Assembly (NCBI RefSeq): GCF_029537735.1
Contig: NZ_JARPUQ010000001.1
Span: 177,468 to 241,467, forward strand
From: Robiginitalea aestuariiviva
Lineage (GTDB): Bacteria; Bacteroidota; Bacteroidia; Flavobacteriales; Flavobacteriaceae
Length of the DNA: 64,000 nucleotides
Reading direction: 5' to 3'
In this document: positions 35,615 through 43,416 of the stretch, one piece after another
Layout of the letters: every line of letters begins with the position of its first letter
Numbering within the stretch: the stretch's first letter is position 1
The notes under the pieces: model-generated
Told to the model about the DNA's origin: nothing
Database searches by the model: none
Seen by the model: the letters and a program-made list of their open reading frames with translations, nothing else
Made by a program: the position numbers and the translations under genes

Positions 35615-36412
35615 ATGCAAAGCGAACGCATCATAGAACACATTGTAAACTGGCTGAAGGCATATGCCACTGAAGCGGGAATGAAAGGATTTGTTGTAGG
35701 GGTATCCGGGGGGATTGATTCCGCCCTGACCTCTACGCTCTGCGCCCTCACCGGCATGGAGGTACTCTGCCTGGAGATGCCCATCCACCAATCCAAAAAC
35801 CAGGTTACCCGCGCGGCCAACCACATCTATTGGCTTAAGGGCAAGTACCCGAATGTGCGTTCGGAATGGATTAACCTCACCCCCGTTTTTGACGAATTGA
35901 TCGGGGTGATGCCCCCCGTGGAGGACGAGGAAAGCCGCTTTATGTCCCTGGCCAACACCCGCGCACGCCTGCGGATGACCTCCCTGTATTACTTTGCTGC
36001 CCTGGAGAAAAAGCTGGTGGCCGGCACCGGGAATAAAGTAGAGGATTTCGGGGTGGGCTTTTATACCAAGTACGGAGATGGAGGGGTAGACCTGAGCCCC
36101 ATTGCGGACTTGCTTAAAACCGAAGTCTACGCTCTAGCCAAACACCTGGGCGTGAACGACGAAATCCTGGAAGCCCCGCCAACCGATGGGCTCTGGGGGG
36201 ATAACCGAACAGACGAAGACCAGATTGGCGCCAGCTATCCCGAACTGGAATGGGCCATGGCCATGGACGATGCCGGAAAGACTGCCGAAGACTTCAGCGG
36301 CAGGGAACAGGAAGTCTTCCGCATCTACAAGCACCTGAATACCGTTAATCGGCATAAAATGCTTCCCATCCCCGTGTGCGAGATTCCTAAAGCGCTGAAA
36401 AAGACATCTTAA
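35615..36412 (+). CDS. nadE: NAD+ synthetase (ammonia-dependent type)
   Basis: 265 residues from the ATG at 35615. It adenylates and amidates nicotinate adenine dinucleotide to NAD+. The PP-loop VVGVSGGIDSALTSTL is near residues 28-43 and the KTEVYALAKHLGV and DNRTDEDQIGASY segments follow. It lacks the glutaminase domain, so it uses ammonia. The upstream in-frame start at 35495 would run through gldB and is rejected. The gldB-nadE divergent pair is common in flavobacteria. Confidence 0.95.
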   Translation: MQSERIIEHIVNWLKAYATEAGMKGFVVGVSGGIDSALTSTLCALTGMEVLCLEMPIHQSKNQVTRAANHIYWLKGKYPNVRSEWINLTPVFDELIGVMPPVEDEESRFMSLANTRARLRMTSLYYFAALEKKLVAGTGNKVEDFGVGFYTKYGDGGVDLSPIADLLKTEVYALAKHLGVNDEILEAPPTDGLWGDNRTDEDQIGASYPELEWAMAMDDAGKTAEDFSGREQEVFRIYKHLNTVNRHKMLPIPVCEIPKALKKTS

Positions 36413-36517
36413 CTAAGATTCAGCACCTTAGCACGATTTTTAAACGTGTTATAGACACTTTATAGGATTTTTTTGGCAACTTTGTAAAGGATTTAATTAT
36501 TTAAACCTTACTTTTCA

Positions 36518-36557
36518 TGTCAGTAATTCAGCACAGGAACTTTTGTGCCTACTGACA
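36518..36557 (+). promoter_or_regulatory. Two-part inverted repeat in the leader of the response regulator gene
   Basis: TGTCAGTA (36518-36525) pairs perfectly with TACTGACA (36550-36557). Nested inside, GCACA (36531-36535) pairs with TGTGC (36544-36548). No U run follows, so it is not a terminator. It ends 33 bases before the ATG. A weak -7-like CAACTTTG is at 36477-36484, which would place the hairpin in the 5' UTR. The remaining 36413-36517 is AT-rich compared with its surroundings and shows nothing further. Confidence 0.5.
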
Positions 36558-36590
36558 GCTCGCACAAAAACCCCCGAAAACTACCTAAAT

Positions 36591-37220
36591 ATGATCCAAG
36601 TTCTCATTGCCGACAACCACCCGGTCGTAAGACTGGGGGTACGCAACGCCCTGCAAAGCGCGGAAGATATCCGCCTGATGGGTGATGTGGGCACAACTTC
36701 CGAACTCTTCAATGTGCTGCAGGACAAGCAGCCAGACGTCCTCCTGATGGAACTCGACATCCCGGAAATCAACGGTATTGCTGCCCTGCGGAAGCTTAAA
36801 CAAGAATACCCAGATGTCCAGGTACTGATCTACAGCGGTCAATCCGAGGATGTGTACGCCTTAAGCACCATACGCAGCGGTGCCAGTGGCTATCTCTCTA
36901 AAACCGCCACGATGGACTACCTGCAGGATGCTATCCGCAAGGTGGCCCAGGGTGGGATGTTTATCACTAATGAACTGGCCCAGCGTCTTGCCTTTGACGA
37001 AGGCACCCAAAAGCCGCGTCGTTTCTTCCGTAAACTTTCTACCCGCGAGGTGGAAGTATTGAAGATGCTGGCCAGCGGTAAACGCAATAAGGAAGTGGCC
37101 CAGGGGCTTAACCTGAATGAAAAAACGGTTAGCACCTACAAAGCCCGCCTGATGAAAAAGCTGAATGTGGATAACATGGTAGACCTGTTGCAACAGGCCA
37201 AAGCCCTGGAACTCTACTAG
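36591..37220 (+). CDS. NarL/FixJ-type response regulator with atypical receiver domain
   Basis: 209 residues from the ATG at 36591. The receiver spans about 1-120 and the LuxR-type helix-turn-helix about 145-205 (LSTREVEVLKMLASGKRNKE, then NLNEKTVSTYKARLMKKL). In the receiver the acidic pair is Asp8-Asn9 instead of Asp-Asp, and the phospho-acceptor position reads VLLMELDIP with Glu54 in place of Asp. Ser82 and Lys104 are normal. Phosphorylation is therefore unlikely and the protein may be permanently in the active-like state. No histidine kinase is adjacent. A strong terminator follows. Confidence 0.88.
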   Translation: MIQVLIADNHPVVRLGVRNALQSAEDIRLMGDVGTTSELFNVLQDKQPDVLLMELDIPEINGIAALRKLKQEYPDVQVLIYSGQSEDVYALSTIRSGASGYLSKTATMDYLQDAIRKVAQGGMFITNELAQRLAFDEGTQKPRRFFRKLSTREVEVLKMLASGKRNKEVAQGLNLNEKTVSTYKARLMKKLNVDNMVDLLQQAKALELY

Positions 37221-37243
37221 ACCCGCAACAACCCGTTCTTACG

Positions 37244-37267
37244 CCCGGCCCCTGGCCGGGTTTTTTT
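37244..37267 (+). terminator. Intrinsic terminator after the response regulator gene
   Basis: CCCGGCC (37244-37250), loop CCT, GGCCGGG (37254-37260) and seven T residues (37261-37267). It is 24 bases after the stop codon and ends just before the dnaG stop on the other strand. The T run is on the plus strand only. Confidence 0.92.
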
Positions 37268-37271
37268 ATGC

Positions 37272-39248
37272 TCAGCAGGGAATGATACGGTTCAGCTTCT
37301 GATTGAGCAGCTTGTTCAGCTGGAGGTAGTTCACAATCTCCTCCAGCACCTCCCGGTTGGTATCCGCAAGCTGGGACTCGGTGTCCTGGCGCAGGTGCTG
37401 AATCCGTTTGCGGATCAGGTGGCTGCGCAGGGAAAGGATGGTTTCGGTAACCAGCTGTGCCAGGCCGTCGCGTTTGGGACGGGGAAAGATATCCTTTCGC
37501 TCCCACTGATGCAACTCGTATTTCTCTTCATCCATCAGGATGGAGGAGATTTCCCGGGCAGCCTCGGGTTCCAATTCCTGCATAAACTGGTTGATGTCAA
37601 AAGCCTCATCGGCATTCATCCGGTCGATCAGGCGATAGTACACCTTGCGAAAGCCCTCGTGGCTGAGCTCAATCTCGTCCTGCTGCAGGTCCAGGTATAC
37701 CTTCTCAAAGACGCGTGCCTCGTGCAGTTCCGGCTCCATAACCAGTTCCCCGGCTTCGTTTTCCTTCAGCAACATGTCTTCGAAGGTTTCGGTCTGTGTG
37801 CCGTAGAGCAGCAAGACCTCGATAAGTTTGCGCTCCAGCTCGTACTGCACGTCCACCTTTTGTTCCTGAGGTTCCGGGCGAACTACCTCCATCTCGGACC
37901 GCTCTGGTTTGCGGGCGGCGTCCTGCTGGCGTTTCCGTCCCATCTGGGCCAGGGTATTGAAAAGTACATCCTCTGAAATCCCCATCAGGGAGGCGCACTC
38001 CTGTACGTAGACCTCCCGTTTGATCCGGTCCGGGATACGGGAAATACTGGCCACGATATCCCGGATCATCTCGGCCCGCTTTATCGGATCCTGGGCCGCT
38101 TCTTCGGAAAGCAGCGCCGTTTTGAACTGTATAAAATCCCGGCTGTTTTCCTGCAGGTAGGCCTCTATGGCATCCCGGGAGTGTTTCCGCGCAAAACTGT
38201 CCGGGTCTTCCCCGGCAGGGAACGTACAAACGCGAACGTTCATCCCTTCCTCCAGGATCAGGTCCACCCCCCTCAGGGAGGCCCTGAGACCGGCAGCGTC
38301 CCCGTCAAACAGCACCGTGAAGTTCTGTGTGAGACGGCGCACGAGCCGAATCTGTTCCGGGGTCAGGGCTGTCCCGCTAGAGGCTACCACATTTTCAATC
38401 CCGGCCTGGTAAAGCTGGATCACATCCGTGTAGCCCTCCACCAGGTAGCACCGGTCTTCCCGGGCAATGGCCTGCTTGGCAATGGAGATGCCATAGAGCA
38501 CCTTGCTCTTGTGGTAGATGTCGCTTTCCGGGGAATTCAGGTATTTGGCGGTCTTCTTGTCCGCACTCAAGGTACGCCCCCCAAAGCCCAACACCCGGCC
38601 ACTAAGGGAATGGATGGGAAACAACACCCGGCCCTTAAAGCGGTCAAAGCGGCGTTCTTCCCGATCCCCTTCGGCGGGTTTTACAATAGTGAGGCCGGTT
38701 TTGTCCAGGAATTCCAGTTGGTAACCTTTCTCCAGGGCCGCTTTGGTGAAGACATCCCACTGGTCCGGGTTATACCCCAACTGGAAGGTGCGTATGGTAT
38801 CGTCCGAAAACCCCCGTTCGCGGAAGTAACTCAGGCCAATGGCCTTCCCGGGTTCCGTATTCCAGAGGCAATCGCTGTAGAAATCCCGGGCATACTCGGT
38901 AACCAGCAGCATGCTTTCCCGCTCGCTGGCCTTCTCCTTTTCCTCTTCTGTGCGCTGGGTTTCCTCGACCTCGATCTGGTATTTTTTAGCCAGGTAGCGG
39001 ATAGCCTCCGGGTAGGTGAGGTGTTCATGCTCCATCAGGAAGGCCACCACGTTACCTCCCTTCCCGCTGGAAAAATCCTTCCAGATCTGCTTCACCGGGG
39101 AGACCATAAAACTGGGAGTGCGCTCGTCTGTGAAAGGGCTTAACCCCTTAAAATTAGATCCGGATTTCTTCAGCTGTACAAAATCCCCGATCACCTCCTC
39201 CACGCGGGCGGTTTCATAAACTTTGTCTATGGTGCTTTTGGTAATCAT
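37272..39248 (-). CDS. dnaG: DNA primase lacking zinc ligands
   Basis: 658 residues from the ATG at 39248 (a GTG at 39260 is the alternative). It makes RNA primers at the replication fork. The N-terminal domain aligns with the CHC2 zinc-binding domain (residues about 25-75) but the ligands are absent: SNFKGLSPFTDERTPSF and WKDFSSGKGG stand where the CHC2 motifs normally supply Cys and His. The TOPRIM catalytic core (YLVEGYTDVIQLYQAG, about 270, and FDGDAAGLRASLR, about 313) is intact. The C-terminal helicase-interaction domain is present. Loss of zinc ligands is also how I remember other flavobacterial primases. Confidence 0.95.
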   Translation of the reverse strand: MITKSTIDKVYETARVEEVIGDFVQLKKSGSNFKGLSPFTDERTPSFMVSPVKQIWKDFSSGKGGNVVAFLMEHEHLTYPEAIRYLAKKYQIEVEETQRTEEEKEKASERESMLLVTEYARDFYSDCLWNTEPGKAIGLSYFRERGFSDDTIRTFQLGYNPDQWDVFTKAALEKGYQLEFLDKTGLTIVKPAEGDREERRFDRFKGRVLFPIHSLSGRVLGFGGRTLSADKKTAKYLNSPESDIYHKSKVLYGISIAKQAIAREDRCYLVEGYTDVIQLYQAGIENVVASSGTALTPEQIRLVRRLTQNFTVLFDGDAAGLRASLRGVDLILEEGMNVRVCTFPAGEDPDSFARKHSRDAIEAYLQENSRDFIQFKTALLSEEAAQDPIKRAEMIRDIVASISRIPDRIKREVYVQECASLMGISEDVLFNTLAQMGRKRQQDAARKPERSEMEVVRPEPQEQKVDVQYELERKLIEVLLLYGTQTETFEDMLLKENEAGELVMEPELHEARVFEKVYLDLQQDEIELSHEGFRKVYYRLIDRMNADEAFDINQFMQELEPEAAREISSILMDEEKYELHQWERKDIFPRPKRDGLAQLVTETILSLRSHLIRKRIQHLRQDTESQLADTNREVLEEIVNYLQLNKLLNQKLNRIIPC

Positions 39249-39338
39249 GGGCCGGAACACTCGGGCCGATAAAAATAAGAAAACAGGCCCGACCCCCGAA
39301 AGCCTAAATGGGATTGAGCCGAAAAAAGCACCATTTTG

Positions 39339-39346
39339 TACCTTTA
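39339..39346 (+). promoter_or_regulatory. Probable -7 element for the zinc-ribbon gene
   Basis: TACCTTTA is one mismatch from TAnnTTTG. A TTG lies 22 bases upstream. It ends 18 bases before the GTG at 39365 and downstream of the only earlier ATG in frame (39308), which favours the GTG start. Confidence 0.45.
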
Positions 39347-39364
39347 GGCAAAACCCCTTGTATT

Positions 39365-39616
39365 GTGATCCTCTTCTTCGGCACCCGCCCCGGCAAGCGA
39401 AGGGAGCTGCCTCTGGCCGCCCTGACCTGCCCCCATTGCGGGCAAACGGGAAGCCTGCAGGGGACGGTGGCCCCGCATTTTGTACATATCTTCTGGATAC
39501 CGGTATATCGCCTGCGCCCCATGGTCTGGGTACAGTGCTCCCATTGTAAAAAAGGCTATGACGGTCGGGATCTGACCCTGGAAATGCAACAGGCTCTGAA
39601 GGACACCGGCATGTAA
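39365..39616 (+). CDS. Small zinc-ribbon protein
   Basis: From the GTG at 39365 it has 83 residues and begins MILFFGTRPGK, the start typical of this small family. Four cysteines in two pairs, CPHCGQ (about residues 21-24) and CSHCKKGYDGR (about 57-60), form a rubredoxin-like zinc ribbon; between them lies a hydrophobic segment HFVHIFWIPVYRLRPMVWV. The function is unknown. An ATG at 39308 in frame gives a longer version but lies upstream of the probable promoter. Confidence 0.7.
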   Translation: MILFFGTRPGKRRELPLAALTCPHCGQTGSLQGTVAPHFVHIFWIPVYRLRPMVWVQCSHCKKGYDGRDLTLEMQQALKDTGM

Positions 39617-39617
39617 T

Positions 39618-39644
39618 AAAAAAAGCGCCCTTTGGAAAGGACGC
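39618..39644 (-). terminator. Intrinsic terminator after the outer-membrane barrel gene
   Basis: GCGCCCTT (39625-39632) pairs with AAGGACGC (39637-39644) with one wobble on the minus strand, followed on that strand by seven T residues (39624 down to 39618). It closes the sigma factor/anti-sigma/barrel cassette and begins two bases after the zinc-ribbon stop on the other strand. Confidence 0.85.
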
Positions 39645-39670
39645 TCTGTATTACGCGGATCGGTAAGGGG

Positions 39671-40735
39671 CTACAGGTCAAACCGCAGCCCCAGGGAAAC
39701 ATTGTGCTGTTCCACCGCGGCATTTTCAAAAATGGGGTTCAGGTCGTATTTGGCGTAGAGCAGCACCCCTTCCACCCCAATGTAGGCACTCAGGCCGTAC
39801 ACAAAATCCGAGGTGTTGTAATCCCGCTTCAGTTTGTCCTTGACGCGTTCGCCATCGCGGGTGTACTTCAATTTCTGGCGCGCCCCCAGGTTGAGCCCGG
39901 CATACCCGCCAAACCCTATACGAAACTGGTTGCGCAGGGAATAGCGGATGCGGTCTTCATATTCCCGGAATCTGGAAGGCCCGAATTCCAGGTGAACCGG
40001 CACCACCAGGTTATCCATACGGAACTTGGCTTTTCGGAGTTCCACGTCAAAAGGCTGCAGGGTAGTCTGCCCGTTTTCCGAGACAAAAACCTGGTTGCCC
40101 TCGGGCTTCAGCCCATTGAACTGGAAGGAAACCCCGTAATGCAGGCGCATAAAGTTGCTCTCTTTGAAAACCCGGGTCCGCCAGGCCCAGCCAATCTCAA
40201 AAAACCGACTGCCGGCCACCTTATAGGGAGAATCCTCCAGGCCCTGCCCATCCGCAATGGCATTGTTCAGCCCAAAGGCCAGTACCATATCGGAATACGT
40301 CCTGCGATCGTAAGGCACGGGGCGGTCGGGGTCTTCCCAACGGATCCAGGAAGCCTCCCCCACCCCCAGGCTCAGTTCAATTCGCTCTACTTCTTTTGGA
40401 GGGGTCTTTTCCTGGGTGGCTACCACCCCTGCATTGCGCTCCAGCAAGGCAATTTCCCGGTCGATCATCTGTTGGCGGTCCTCGATGTTGAGCGCCCGCT
40501 TCCGGGCGGCTTCGGTTTTAAGGACCTGGGCCTGCTCGGCCGAAATTTCTCCGGCCTCCCGCCGGCGTTCAATCTCCAGCACTTCGGCCTTCAGGGCTTC
40601 CTTTTCGGCAGTAACCACCTGCTCGCGGGCGGCCTTCAGCTTTTCAATACGGTCTTGATAATCTTCCTGGGCAAACAGGGTGCCGGTCAAAAGGATAAAG
40701 AGCAAGGGGATAATCTTATGTACAATGTGGTTCAT
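39671..40735 (-). CDS. Secreted protein with periplasmic coiled coil and predicted outer-membrane beta-barrel
   Basis: 354 residues. The signal peptide (about 1-22) ends LLTGTLFAQ. Residues 25-100 are a highly charged helical coiled coil (EKLKAAREQVVTAEKEALK). From about 115 to the end there are alternating hydrophobic strands with aromatic girdles, ending in Phe-Asp-Leu (LGLRFDL), typical of an outer-membrane barrel C-terminus. It lies 47 bp after the anti-sigma-like gene and is probably a target of the same sigma factor. Not a recognised named family. Confidence 0.7.
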   Translation of the reverse strand: MNHIVHKIIPLLFILLTGTLFAQEDYQDRIEKLKAAREQVVTAEKEALKAEVLEIERRREAGEISAEQAQVLKTEAARKRALNIEDRQQMIDREIALLERNAGVVATQEKTPPKEVERIELSLGVGEASWIRWEDPDRPVPYDRRTYSDMVLAFGLNNAIADGQGLEDSPYKVAGSRFFEIGWAWRTRVFKESNFMRLHYGVSFQFNGLKPEGNQVFVSENGQTTLQPFDVELRKAKFRMDNLVVPVHLEFGPSRFREYEDRIRYSLRNQFRIGFGGYAGLNLGARQKLKYTRDGERVKDKLKRDYNTSDFVYGLSAYIGVEGVLLYAKYDLNPIFENAAVEQHNVSLGLRFDL

Positions 40736-40782
40736 GTGTTCGTTTTTTTTTGATTTTGATTGATGGATGATTGATGAATAAA

Positions 40783-41571
40783 CTACTGGTTGCGCTGGGC
40801 CATAGCCACACGCACTTTGTTAAAACGGGCCTTTAGGGTATTGAACAACTCCTCCCGGAAACTGCGGTCCAGTTCCGACTCCACCTGGCTTAGTAGGGCA
40901 TTGGCATCCAGGGGGGCCTTGAGGTCGGTCAGGCGTTCCCGGGCCATGGCGGCCTGGGCCTCATGGAGCAGAGAATCGATGGTGGCGTCACTGACCGCGG
41001 TGCCGGAGGCTTCCAGCACCGCCACGCGTAATACGACGCTATCCAGTGCCAAAGCCAGGCGCTGCTCCAGTCCGGAATCTACTGCAATCCCAACCCGGGT
41101 TTCCTGTAAGTCAGTTATCCGAGCTGTATCCAACCCGGCATTGGGCTGGGATTGGGCCGGCCTTACAGGTGTTACCGATGCCAGATCTACCTGATCCGGA
41201 GAAGCCTGTTCCAAAGCCGGATCATTGCCCTGTTGGGCTTCCGCCCCGACCACTGCCGGATCCGTCTCGCGCAGTTCTTCGGGTTGCAGGGCGGGAGAGG
41301 TATTGGGTACAGGTTGGGTAACTTCGGGACGCGAGACCACCCGGGTAGGGAAAACCGGTTCCGGATCGGTCCGGTCTAAAAGGGCACGCCACCCAAAAAA
41401 CAAGGCAATTGCCGCAGCAACCCCATAGTACCAGGGGCGGAGGCTGCGCCTGCCCCGCACAGGCTCCTGCCCCAACTGGGTGGCAATCCGCTCCCAGCTT
41501 CCCGGGGAAGGGGTAATCTTGCGGGCGCGCAGTTTTTCGCGCAGGTTTTTTTCGAATTCAACGGGTGCCAT
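40783..41571 (-). CDS. Predicted membrane anti-sigma factor partner
   Basis: 262 residues. The cytoplasmic N-terminus (about 1-45) has conserved SPGSWERIATQLG, then a single membrane helix at about 48-64 (WYYGVAAAIALFFGWRALL) and a long, low-complexity periplasmic part rich in Pro, Gln and Glu that ends in charged helices. It overlaps the sigma factor gene by 14 bp. The zinc-binding anti-sigma motif (HxxxCxxC) is absent. The role is inferred from topology and coupling to the sigma gene. Confidence 0.65.
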   Translation of the reverse strand: MAPVEFEKNLREKLRARKITPSPGSWERIATQLGQEPVRGRRSLRPWYYGVAAAIALFFGWRALLDRTDPEPVFPTRVVSRPEVTQPVPNTSPALQPEELRETDPAVVGAEAQQGNDPALEQASPDQVDLASVTPVRPAQSQPNAGLDTARITDLQETRVGIAVDSGLEQRLALALDSVVLRVAVLEASGTAVSDATIDSLLHEAQAAMARERLTDLKAPLDANALLSQVESELDRSFREELFNTLKARFNKVRVAMAQRNQ

Positions 41572-42118
41572 AATGTGTCTTTTGTTGGGCTTCCAGGTGG
41601 TCCTGCAAGCGTTTTCGAGCCTTAAACAGCTGGGATTTTGATGTGCTTTCCGAAATATTCAGCATGTCTGCGATTTCCGGGTGGGTGTATCCTTCTACAG
41701 CGTAGAGGACAAATACGGTCCGGTAGCCCTCGGGCAGGGCATCGATCATTTTTTCAATTTCCTGCAATTCCAGAAAATCGGCCGACTCCCATCCCTGTAC
41801 TGGCGGTTCCGGCGGGGTTTCTTCGAACTCCACAAACTGCTTTTTCCGGAGGAAATCAATGGCCTGCCGTACCATGATCCGGCGTACCCAACCTTCAAAA
41901 CTACCTTCAAAGCGATAGGAATCCAGGCCCTGAAACACCTTTACAAACCCACTGATCATGACGTCCTCTGCGAAATGCAGGTCTGGGATATACCGCCTGC
42001 AAACGGCTAACATGGTCGGCGCCAGGCTTTCGTAAAGGGCCTTTTGCGCTTCCCGCTGTCCGGCGCGGGCCTTCTCGACCAGCGTGCGTTCGTTGCGAAA
42101 AAGCGAAATGATCTTCAC
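41558..42118 (-). CDS. ECF-family RNA polymerase sigma factor
   Basis: 186 residues from a GTG at 42118. Region 2 is at about residues 25-95 (AEDVMISGFVKVFQGLDSYRFEG, shortened here: AEDVMISGFVKVFQGL) and region 4 at about 125-178 (LPEGYRTVFVLYAVEGYTH and the helix-turn-helix ISESTSKSQLFKARKRL). No region 3, as expected for ECF factors. It is followed by its probable anti-sigma factor and a barrel protein, a compact cell-envelope stress cassette. Confidence 0.93.
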   Translation of the reverse strand: MKIISLFRNERTLVEKARAGQREAQKALYESLAPTMLAVCRRYIPDLHFAEDVMISGFVKVFQGLDSYRFEGSFEGWVRRIMVRQAIDFLRKKQFVEFEETPPEPPVQGWESADFLELQEIEKMIDALPEGYRTVFVLYAVEGYTHPEIADMLNISESTSKSQLFKARKRLQDHLEAQQKTHYGTR

Positions 42119-42263
42119 GGTTCTCCTGGGTTTCTATCTGTAAGACGCAGGTCGGAAAAAAAGGGTTGCCTGCCGGAGGAATTTTTTCTTTGCAGCCGCA
42201 AGAAACCTGCCAAAAATCCCCGACTGCAAGCCCCTTTCACGGGCGGGGTATACCTTGGCTTCC

Positions 42264-42278
42264 GGGGGTGGGGGGGGG
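42264..42278. repeat. Homopolymeric G tract
   Basis: Five G, one T, nine G in the 186-bp gap between the sigma factor start and the polyprenyl synthase stop. It is outside coding sequence. It may form a quadruplex or be prone to slippage; no regulatory role can be shown. Confidence 0.5.
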
Positions 42279-42304
42279 CTTGCCCCAGGGTCGCAAGGAG
42301 GCGC

Positions 42305-43282
42305 CTATTGTTTGCGGTCCACCACGTAATTGACCATCAGCTCCAGGGCACTCCGGTAGGGGGATTCCGGAAAGGCCTGCAGCATCTGCAAGGCCTCGGC
42401 CTTGAATTCCTGCATTTTATCCACGGCGTATTCCAGCCCGCCGGAATCCTTGACAAAGGCGATAACCTCCCGGACACGGTTTCGGTCCTTGTTGTGGTTT
42501 TTGACCGAGTTGATGAGCCACTTACGCTGCGCCTCTGTGGCCTGATTCAGGGCATAGATCAGGGGGAGGGTCATTTTCTGTTCCTTGATATCAATGCCGG
42601 TAGGCTTGCCAATGCGTTCCTGTCCGTAGTCAAACAGGTCGTCTTTGATCTGGAAGGCCATGCCGCAGAGCTCACCGAACTTCCGGAAGGTTTCCACATG
42701 TTCGCTGTCCGGGCAAACCGAAGCCGCCCCCAGGCTACAACAGGCCGCAATCAGGGTGGCCGTTTTCTGCCGGATAATCTCAAAATACACCTCCTCGGTA
42801 ATGTCCAGCCGGCGGGCTTTTTCGATCTGCAGCAACTCCCCTTCACTCATTTCGCGCACGGCTACCGATATGATCCGCAGCAGGTCAAAATCCCCATTGT
42901 CTATGGAAAGGAGCAGGCCTTTGGACAGGAGGTAATCCCCCACCAGCACGGCAATTTTGTTTTTCCAAAGCGCATTGATGGAAAAAAACCCGCGCCGCTT
43001 GTAGCTGTCGTCCACCACATCGTCGTGGACCAGGGTGGCCGTATGGATCAGCTCAATAACCGATGCCCCACGGTAGGTGCGCTCGTTTACGGCCCCGTCA
43101 TTCAGGAGTTTAGCCGTTAGAAAGACAAACATGGGGCGCATCTGCTTCCCCTTTCGGTTCACGATATAATAGGTGATCCGATTGAGCAGGGGCACGCTGG
43201 ACGACATGGACTGGTGGAACTTCTTTTCAAAAAGTTCCATTTCCCTTTCAATGGGCTGTCGAATCTGGGCGCTGATCTTCAA
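42305..43282 (-). CDS. Polyprenyl diphosphate synthase
   Basis: 325-residue trans-isoprenyl diphosphate synthase. The first aspartate-rich motif is in LVHDDVVDDSYKRRG (about 79-93) and the second is QIKDDLFDYGQ (about 209-219). Length and motifs match long-chain synthases making the side chain of menaquinone, probably C30-C40, but chain length cannot be read reliably. The start is TTG at 43282. It is divergent from the lipoprotein gene at 43417. Confidence 0.92.
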   Translation of the reverse strand: MKISAQIRQPIEREMELFEKKFHQSMSSSVPLLNRITYYIVNRKGKQMRPMFVFLTAKLLNDGAVNERTYRGASVIELIHTATLVHDDVVDDSYKRRGFFSINALWKNKIAVLVGDYLLSKGLLLSIDNGDFDLLRIISVAVREMSEGELLQIEKARRLDITEEVYFEIIRQKTATLIAACCSLGAASVCPDSEHVETFRKFGELCGMAFQIKDDLFDYGQERIGKPTGIDIKEQKMTLPLIYALNQATEAQRKWLINSVKNHNKDRNRVREVIAFVKDSGGLEYAVDKMQEFKAEALQMLQAFPESPYRSALELMVNYVVDRKQ

Positions 43283-43389
43283 AAAGCGTGGTTTATGGTC
43301 TTGCCGTTGGGATTGTAAAATTACGGAAAATGCCTGGGAATCCGTTTGGGAAACCCATAGGACTGCGCTCAGTTTTCTTTCCGGTGCGT

Positions 43390-43397
43390 TATATTTG
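43390..43397 (+). promoter_or_regulatory. Probable -7 element of the lipoprotein gene at 43417
   Basis: TATATTTG, a perfect TAnnTTTG, 19 bases before the ATG at 43417. It is a main reason to start that gene there and not at 43288. No TTG is at the best -33 spacing. Confidence 0.65.
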
Positions 43398-43416
43398 TCA
43401 CCTAATATATCCGCAC

